Source of the DNA: Ga0077555 sp963746315
Lineage (GTDB): Bacteria; Pseudomonadota; Alphaproteobacteria; Rhizobiales; Hyphomicrobiaceae
DNA: 64,000 bases
Direction: 5' to 3'
Assembly (NCBI GenBank): GCA_963746315.1
Contig: CAVVAR010000003.1
Location: forward strand, 806,001-870,000
Translations under genes and position numbers: made by a program
Part shown: positions 59,055 to 64,000 of the stretch, piece by piece
Layout of the letters: each line of letters starts with the position of its first letter
How positions within the stretch are numbered: position 1 is the stretch's first letter
Notes under the pieces: generated by a model
What the model saw: only the letters and a program-made list of their open reading frames with translations
Databases searched by the model: none
What the model was told of the DNA's origin: nothing

Positions 59055-61476
59055 TCTCGCCACCCGTCGTCCGGTTGACCTCGGCGATCACCTTCTTGGC
59101 GACCGCGTCGATCTCCTCGTCGGTCAGGGTTTTCTCGGTCGGTGATAGCGTCACCTCGATGGCGATCGACTTCTGGTCGGCGCCGAGGCTGCCGCCCTCG
59201 AACACGTCGAACACCGTCACGCTCGATATGAGCGCCTTGTCCGCGCCTTGCGCCGCCTTGACCACGTCGCCCGCCGCGACGCCCTTCTCGAGCACGAACG
59301 CGAAATCGCGTGTCACGGGCAGAAGGTCGCTGGCTGCGAGCGGCGACTTCGCACGCGACTTCTTCTTCTCGCGCGGCAGCGCATCGAGGAACACCTCGAA
59401 GGCAGCAGCAGTCCCGGGAATGTCCATCAGCTTGAGCGTGGCCGGGTGAACCTCGCCGAACTGCGCGAGCACCACCTTTGGTCCAAGACGCAATGTCGCC
59501 GAGCGGCCGGGGTGATACCAGCTCGGGGCATCACGCGTGATCTGGGCCCTCGAAGCATCGAGGCCGAGCGCCGCGAGAAGGGCCACCGCGTCGGCTTTGA
59601 CGTCGAACACGCTGGCTGCGTCTGCCGCGCCGTCCCAGTGCCGGCCCGAGCCGCCGAGCCCGCTGGCACCGGCTCTGACGCCAGCAGCGACGATCAACTG
59701 CTCCTTCTCACCGTCGCCACGATACGCTTGCCCGACCTCGAACAGCGAGACGTCGCCGAACCCACGATTGTGGTTGCGGTGCACGGCAGCGAGCAAGCCT
59801 GGGAGCAACCCCGGTCGCATCGTCGTCATCTCCGATGAGATCGGATTTGCGAGTTGCAGCGCTTCCGCACCGCCGCCGAAGTGCTCGGCCTCATCCTGCT
59901 TGATGAACGACCATGTCACCGCCTCGACGAACCCGCGCGCCGCGAGCGACCGTCTCGCTCGGCGCACGCGCCGCTGTCCCTCGGTCAGCGTCGCCCGTGT
60001 CACGCCCCCCGTCAGTCGTGGCAATGGCGCCGACGGCACGGACTCGAGCCCCGCGATCCGTGCCACCTCCTCGACCAGATCGGCGGGGCCGTGGATGTCC
60101 GGCCGCCAACTCGGCGCCGTGACCTTGAATTTCGGACCGCTGCCTTCGATCGCGAAGCCGAGCGCCTCCAGCGTCCGGCGGATCTCGTCGTCCGCGATCC
60201 GGATGCCCATCAGCTTCTCGACGCGGGCGAACTCGAAGTCGACGGTGAACGGCTTGATCGGCGGTTTGCCCGCGATCTTCCGCTTCGACGGCTCGCCGCC
60301 CGCCACGTCCAGCATCATGCGCGTCGCGAGATCGAGACCCGGCTCGATGTAAGCCGGATCGACGCCGCGCTCGAAGCGATAGCGCGCATCAGTCTGCACG
60401 TTCGCTTTGCGGCCCGTCGCGGCGGTCCGGAGCGGATCGAAATAGGCGCACTCGATGAGGATGTTGGTCGTCGTCTCCGTCGAGCCCGTGTCCTCGCCGC
60501 CGAGGATGCCACCGAAGCCGAGCACGGCACGGTCGTCGGCGATCACGCACATCGTATCGTCGGTGGTATATTCCCTGCCGTTGAGGCCGAGGAAGCTCTC
60601 GCCCGGCTTGGAGAGCCGCGCGCGGATGGCGCCGACGAGCTTGTCGGCGTCGTAGACGTGCAGCGGCCGGCCTTGATCGACCGAGATGTAGTTCGTCACG
60701 TCGACGACGGCGTTGATCGGCTTCTGCCCGATCGCCTTGAGGCGCGCCTGTAGCCATGCCGGTGCAGGGCCGTTCTTGATGCCCTTGATGTAGCGGCCCG
60801 CAAAGCAGGGGCACGGCGTCGCGTCGCCGCCGGGGAACTCCAACTGAATGTCGACCGGACAGTCGAACGTGCCCTCGACACCGTCGAGCGCCTTTTGCGG
60901 CTTCAGCGTGCCGAGACCCGCCGCCGCCAGATCGCGCGCGACACCACGCACGCCCGTGCAGTCCGGCCGGTTCGGCGTCAGCTTGATCTCGATGACGGGG
61001 TCGGAGAGGCCGAGAACATCGACGTAGCGACGGCCCACGCTCTCGGCGAGCTTGGCATCGAGATCGACGATGCCGGCGTGATCCTCCGACAGCTCCATCT
61101 CGCGCTCGGAGAGCATCATGCCGTTCGAGACGACGCCGCGGACGGGCTTCTTCTCGAGCGTGATGCCGGTGCCGGGAATGTAGGCCCCGAGCGGCGCGAA
61201 CACACCAACGAGCCCCGCCCGCGCATTCGGCGCGCCGCACACCACCTCGACCGACGGCTTGCCCGGCTCGATCTCGACCTGCAGCACGCGCAGCCGGTCG
61301 GCTTGCGGATGCTGCTTGGCCTCCAGCACGCGCGCGATGGTGAATTGGCCGAGCTTCTCGGACGGATCCTCGATGCCTTCCACCTCGAGCCCGATCTGGT
61401 CGAGCGTCCGCCGGATATCCGCAAGCGAAGCCGAGGTGTCCAGATGGTCCTTCAGCCAGGAGAGTGTGAATTTCAT
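59044..61476 (-). CDS. pheT: Phenylalanine--tRNA ligase beta subunit
   Basis: PheT is the tRNA-binding and editing subunit of the (alpha-beta)2 phenylalanyl-tRNA synthetase. The 810-residue protein has the N-terminal KFTLSWLKDHLDTSASL start, an OB-fold tRNA-binding domain (about 40-150), B3/B4 editing region (about 210-390), B5 domain (about 400-475), core domain, and the C-terminal FDX-ACB domain (PLAASDLLPVTRDFAFVLEKG). Length and domains are normal. It follows pheS with 125 bases between; its stop overlaps the convergent sulfur-transporter gene. Confidence 0.96.
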   Translation of the reverse strand: MKFTLSWLKDHLDTSASLADIRRTLDQIGLEVEGIEDPSEKLGQFTIARVLEAKQHPQADRLRVLQVEIEPGKPSVEVVCGAPNARAGLVGVFAPLGAYIPGTGITLEKKPVRGVVSNGMMLSEREMELSEDHAGIVDLDAKLAESVGRRYVDVLGLSDPVIEIKLTPNRPDCTGVRGVARDLAAAGLGTLKPQKALDGVEGTFDCPVDIQLEFPGGDATPCPCFAGRYIKGIKNGPAPAWLQARLKAIGQKPINAVVDVTNYISVDQGRPLHVYDADKLVGAIRARLSKPGESFLGLNGREYTTDDTMCVIADDRAVLGFGGILGGEDTGSTETTTNILIECAYFDPLRTAATGRKANVQTDARYRFERGVDPAYIEPGLDLATRMMLDVAGGEPSKRKIAGKPPIKPFTVDFEFARVEKLMGIRIADDEIRRTLEALGFAIEGSGPKFKVTAPSWRPDIHGPADLVEEVARIAGLESVPSAPLPRLTGGVTRATLTEGQRRVRRARRSLAARGFVEAVTWSFIKQDEAEHFGGGAEALQLANPISSEMTTMRPGLLPGLLAAVHRNHNRGFGDVSLFEVGQAYRGDGEKEQLIVAAGVRAGASGLGGSGRHWDGAADAASVFDVKADAVALLAALGLDASRAQITRDAPSWYHPGRSATLRLGPKVVLAQFGEVHPATLKLMDIPGTAAAFEVFLDALPREKKKSRAKSPLAASDLLPVTRDFAFVLEKGVAAGDVVKAAQGADKALISSVTVFDVFEGGSLGADQKSIAIEVTLSPTEKTLTDEEIDAVAKKVIAEVNRTTGGEIRG

Positions 61477-61540
61477 GGGAGGTCTCTATCCTGCGCCGTG
61501 TCTCACGGATTTGCGTGCACCGGCCCGTCGGCTCTTGCGT

Positions 61541-61578
61541 CCCCCTCCCTCTTGCGGGGATGGGACAGGGGTGGGGGG
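61541..61578. repeat. C-rich/G-rich intergenic hairpin between pheS and pheT
   Basis: CCCCCTCCCTCTTGCGGGGA followed by TGGGACAGGGGTGGGGGG forms an imperfect long inverted repeat in the pheS-pheT gap. Similar C-rich/G-rich palindromic units are dispersed in many alphaproteobacterial genomes; whether this belongs to such a family needs a genome search. Confidence 0.5.
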
Positions 61579-61601
61579 AACGATTAGCTCGGCTCTGCGC
61601 G

Positions 61602-62684
61602 TCAGCTCGACATCCCCCCCGCCAGCGTCGGCACGTCGAGCGAGGTGAAGCCGTAGTGGCGCAGCCATCGGAGGTCGGCGTTGAACATGTCGCGAAGATC
61701 CGGGATGCCGTATTTCAGCATCGCGATCCGGTCGAGGCCCATGCCGAACGCCCAGCCCTGATATTTCTCGGGGTCGAGACCGCACATCTCGATCACCTTC
61801 GGGTGCACCATCCCGCAGCCGAGGATCTCGAGCCACTTCCCCGGCTTGCCGATCGCCTCGGCACCGACATCCACCTCGGCCGACGGCTCCGTGAACGGGA
61901 AGTGCGAGGCGCGAAAGCGCATGCGCACCTCGTCCACTTCGAAGAACGCTTTGCAGAACTCTTCCAGGCACCACTTCAGGTGCCCGAAGTGCGCGCTCTC
62001 GTCGATGACGAGGCCCTCGATCTGGTGGAACATCGGCGTATGGGTGGCGTCCGAATCCATGCGGTAGACGCGGCCGGGCACGATGATCCGGATCGGCGGC
62101 TTCTGGCTCAGCATCGTGCGCACCTGCACGGGGCTTGTGTGCGTCCTGAGCAGCATCGGCGCCTCGCCCTTGGCGATGCGCTCCGGCGACTTGAGATAGA
62201 ACGTGTCGTGCATCTGCCGGGCGGGATGCTCCGGCGGAATGTTGAGCTTCGTGAAGTTCAGGTCGTCCGTCTCGATGTCCGGACCTTCGGCGATGGCGAA
62301 GCCCATGTCGGCGAAGATCTCGGCGATCTCGTCGAACACCTGGCTGATCGGGTGGATGCGCCCCTCCGCAACCGGGCCGGGCCGCACGGGCAACGTCACG
62401 TCCGCCCGCTCCGAGGCGAGGCGTTGCGCCATGGCCGCGCCCTCCAGCGCGCCCTTGCGAGTCTCGAGCGCGGCTGTCACTCGATCGCGGAGCTGGTTGA
62501 CGGCGGCGCCGAAGCTCTTGCGCTCCTCGGCCGGCATCTTGCCGAGCCGGCTCATCAGCTCCGGCACCCGCCCTTTCCGTCCGAGCGCCGAGATGCGCAC
62601 TTGCTCGATTGCCGCGAGGTCGGCCGCGGCCGAAATCTCGGCGACGAGCTCGCTTTCGATGGCGCTCAGATCCGTCCCGGACAT
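61602..62684 (-). CDS. pheS: Phenylalanine--tRNA ligase alpha subunit
   Basis: PheS is the catalytic class II aminoacyl-tRNA synthetase subunit. The 360-residue protein has the N-terminal coiled-coil arm, motif 1 region HPISQVFDEIAEIFADMGF, motif 2 with DATHTPMFHQIEGLVID and FRASHFPFTEPSAEVD, and the motif 3 segment GMGLDRIAMLKYGI. It is translated upstream of pheT on the minus strand. A 12-bp stem-loop separates it from rplT. Confidence 0.97.
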   Translation of the reverse strand: MSGTDLSAIESELVAEISAAADLAAIEQVRISALGRKGRVPELMSRLGKMPAEERKSFGAAVNQLRDRVTAALETRKGALEGAAMAQRLASERADVTLPVRPGPVAEGRIHPISQVFDEIAEIFADMGFAIAEGPDIETDDLNFTKLNIPPEHPARQMHDTFYLKSPERIAKGEAPMLLRTHTSPVQVRTMLSQKPPIRIIVPGRVYRMDSDATHTPMFHQIEGLVIDESAHFGHLKWCLEEFCKAFFEVDEVRMRFRASHFPFTEPSAEVDVGAEAIGKPGKWLEILGCGMVHPKVIEMCGLDPEKYQGWAFGMGLDRIAMLKYGIPDLRDMFNADLRWLRHYGFTSLDVPTLAGGMSS

Positions 62685-62710
62685 CCTGAACCTCGCTGCA
62701 AATGCCTATG

Positions 62711-62736
62711 GCCGAAAGGAGCATGCTCCTTCCGGC
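62711..62736 (-). other. Stem-loop between rplT and pheS
   Basis: GCCGAAAGGAGC (62711-62722) and GCTCCTTCCGGC (62725-62736) pair over 12 bases, with one G-U pair on the minus-strand RNA, around a palindromic GCATGC centre. It lies in the 79-base gap 26 bases before the pheS start, without a following T-run. It may limit read-through from the ribosomal-protein genes into pheST or process the message. Confidence 0.6.
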
Positions 62737-62763
62737 TCGGCCAACCGTAATCGATTGAAGTGC

Positions 62764-63126
62764 TCAGGCAGCCTTGACGGCAGCCTGCGCCTGATCGACG
62801 AGCACCTTGAATCCGGTGGCGTCCTTCACCGCCAGATCGGCCAGCACCTTCCGGTCGATCTCGATCCCGGCGACCGAGAGACCGTGGATAAATCGCCCGT
62901 AAGTCAGCCCGTGCTCGCGAACCGCGGCGTTGATGCGCTGGATCCAGAGCGCGCGGAAGTTCCGCTTGCGCACCTTGCGATCGCGATAGGCGTACTGCAT
63001 CGCCTTCTCGACCGCCTGCTTGGCGACCTTGATCGTATTCTTCCGCCGGCCGTAGTAGCCCTTGGCCTGCTTGAGAACTTTCTTGTGCTTCGCATGGGCC
63101 GTAACGCCCCGCTTGACGCGCGCCAT
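62764..63126 (-). CDS. rplT: 50S ribosomal protein L20
   Basis: L20 is an early 23S-rRNA-binding protein required for 50S assembly. The 120-residue protein is basic with the typical opening ARVKRGVTAHAKHKKVLKQAKGYYGRRKN and later RNFRALWIQRINAAVREHGLTYGRFIHGL. Length is normal. It lies between rpmI and pheS on the minus strand; the gap to rpmI (about 150 bases) is longer than usual and contains a tandem duplication. Confidence 0.98.
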   Translation of the reverse strand: MARVKRGVTAHAKHKKVLKQAKGYYGRRKNTIKVAKQAVEKAMQYAYRDRKVRKRNFRALWIQRINAAVREHGLTYGRFIHGLSVAGIEIDRKVLADLAVKDATGFKVLVDQAQAAVKAA

Positions 63127-63225
63127 GATGGCAGCTCCGTGATGATCGTGATGGAACGGTGGTCGGATGAGGCTGGCGTATCGGCGCGAGCAACTGCAAA
63201 ATCGATCTCACGATTTCACGGCTGC

Positions 63226-63293
63226 ACCGATTCACGCCTGCGCGTCACCGCGCGTACGGACCGATTCACGCCTGCGCGTCACCGCGCGTACGG
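63226..63293. repeat. Perfect 34-bp tandem duplication over the rpmI 3' end
   Basis: The unit starting ACCGATTCACGCC and ending GCGCGTACGG occurs twice without mismatch, at 63226-63259 and 63260-63293. The rpmI stop codon and the last coding bases lie in the second copy; the first copy repeats them in the 3' untranslated part. Perfect identity suggests a recent event. Each unit can form a small CGCG/CGCG hairpin. Confidence 0.95.
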
Positions 63294-63479
63294 CATGTAT
63301 TTCTTGACGATCTTGGCGTCGCTGTCGTTCAGCGTCATCGTCCCGCGCGCGTTGCGCACGAACTTCGCCGACCGCTTGATCATGCCGTGCCGCTTGCCCG
63401 CTGCCTGCGCCAGGACTTTGCCTGTGCCGGTCATCTTGAAGCGCTTTTTGGCGCTGCTCTTGGTCTTCATCTTGGGCAT
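63279..63479 (-). CDS. rpmI: 50S ribosomal protein L35
   Basis: L35 is a small basic ribosomal protein. The 66-residue sequence has the family signature MPKMKTKSSAKKRFKMTGTG and ends KKYMPYAR. The start at 63479 is the family's. It is the first gene of the rpmI-rplT-pheS-pheT run; infC, often upstream, is not present in the window. Confidence 0.97.
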   Translation of the reverse strand: MPKMKTKSSAKKRFKMTGTGKVLAQAAGKRHGMIKRSAKFVRNARGTMTLNDSDAKIVKKYMPYAR

Positions 63480-63831
63480 TTTGCTTCGTCCTTTCTGGTG
63501 GGCCCGATGCCGCCCGCGATGCGAGGCGGCTCTGCGCTGTCCCTGATCGAGGCAACGGCGAGGCCCTTGGTGGGTTCTTGAAAGCATTATGAGCCGCCAC
63601 GGCATGCCCCGCCGGGCGGCTCAGACGCGTCTTATAGGCGATGGCCGGGGCAGGAGGCAAGAGGACGAAAGGTTAACGGGGGACGGAAAGCGGGCGTCGC
63701 CGCAGACCGAGCCGCTGCCGGGGCGTGATGTTGCATGCGCACGTTCGGATGAGCCAAGATGCGGGCACAGAATTTCGTAATGCCGGTCCGGTAGGATCGG
63801 GTGGATCCGCTCGTCGTCGAAAGACAGGATT
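63480..63831 (-). promoter_or_regulatory. Leader region of rpmI-rplT with mutually exclusive stem-loops
   Basis: On the RNA read from the minus strand three short segments occur in order: UGAGCCGCC (63615-63623), GGCGGCUCA (63590-63598) and GAGCCGCC (63525-63532). The middle one can pair with either flanking one, which allows two alternative hairpins, the layout of an attenuator or an L20-type autoregulatory leader. AAAGGAC precedes the rpmI start. No T-run terminator is seen, so control at translation is more likely than transcription termination. No gene was recognised in the 352 bases. Confidence 0.45.
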
Positions 63832-64000
63832 ATGGGAACGACCTGCAGCAGCCTGCATATCCTGCGTCTCGTAGCTGCCCCTGACGATTTGTCGAATGCC
63901 GTCAGCAGGGCCTATGCGGAGCTCGGCTACGAGCCGGTGCGCGAAGCTGCGGCTGGCAAGCAAGTCGTTGTTCGCGCCAACACCACCGGCCGGTTCGTCA
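63832..64000 (+). CDS. Partial hypothetical protein (runs off the end of the window)
   Basis: An open frame from an ATG at 63832 to the window end, 56 residues so far. It contains LRLVAAPDDLSNAVSRAYAELGYEPVREA and then GKQVVVRANTTGRFV. A helix-strand pattern is plausible, but no family was recognised. CAGGA precedes the start at close spacing. It could be a real gene divergent from rpmI, or chance coding in GC-rich DNA. Confidence 0.45.
   Translation, partial: MGTTCSSLHILRLVAAPDDLSNAVSRAYAELGYEPVREAAAGKQVVVRANTTGRFV

Overview
The window is high-GC DNA, densely packed with genes, from an alphaproteobacterium, most likely a Hyphomicrobiales (Rhizobiales) relative. The main evidence is the order murB-ddl-ftsQ-ftsA-ftsZ-lpxC-bamD-ligA, the rhizobial look of FtsZ and UbiB, the DUF4169/ribbon-helix-helix gene pair, TRAP transporters of two types, and a probable (2S)-methylsuccinyl-CoA dehydrogenase of the ethylmalonyl-CoA pathway. 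No rRNA, tRNA, CRISPR array, phage or intact insertion sequence was recognised.

Layout. 1-10.7 kb: the 3' part of the division and cell-wall cluster (partial murB, ddl, ftsQ, ftsA, ftsZ, lpxC, bamD, ligA); recN, often found between bamD and ligA, is absent. 10.8-14.2 kb (minus): methyltransferase, PLP-dependent decarboxylase/lyase and NtaA-type flavin monooxygenase. 14.4-21.1 kb: a nucleoside/guanine-type deaminase, a frame-broken small membrane protein, guaA, two SEC-C zinc-motif proteins, a cNMP-binding/rhodanese fusion, a secreted Gly/His-rich protein and truA. 21.2-30.7 kb: benzoate-CoA-ligase-like enzyme, a PRC-barrel protein with a Val-Thr-Val repeat, ubiB, a small membrane protein, two nested inverted-repeat elements, msrA, a sugar-epimerase-like protein, mepA, a peroxiredoxin and a SnoaL-like protein.

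30.9-37.0 kb holds two complete TRAP uptake systems in tandem: TAXI receptor plus fused permease, then DctP receptor plus DctQ and DctM. Strong stem-loops follow three of these genes. 37.2-43.4 kb: DUF4169 and RHH proteins, an ABC-2 exporter pair, then a GMC oxidoreductase, TauD-like dioxygenase and luciferase-like oxidoreductase that look like one catabolic operon. 43.5-44.3 kb (minus) encodes a protein that reads as the C-terminal half of elongation factor G without its GTPase domain. 44.4-50.7 kb (minus): secreted peptide, large alpha/beta-hydrolase, lipoprotein, DUF305 protein, cytochrome c, MscS channel and SDR. 50.8-55.8 kb: HAD phosphatase, a four-domain rhodanese protein, a tandem universal stress protein and a Kef-type antiporter. 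56.0-63.5 kb: Mcd-like dehydrogenase, YeeE/YedE sulfur transporter, then pheT, pheS, rplT and rpmI on the minus strand. The window ends in a partial hypothetical gene.

Most of the genome segment is ordinary housekeeping plus catabolic cargo. The observations most worth a second look are the EF-G half-protein, a probable frame change at the FtsZ C-terminus, the paired inverted-repeat elements upstream of msrA, an alternative-pairing leader upstream of rpmI together with a 34-bp tandem duplication over the rpmI stop codon, and the rhodanese/SEC-C architectures. No clearly new multi-gene defence or mobile system was found.
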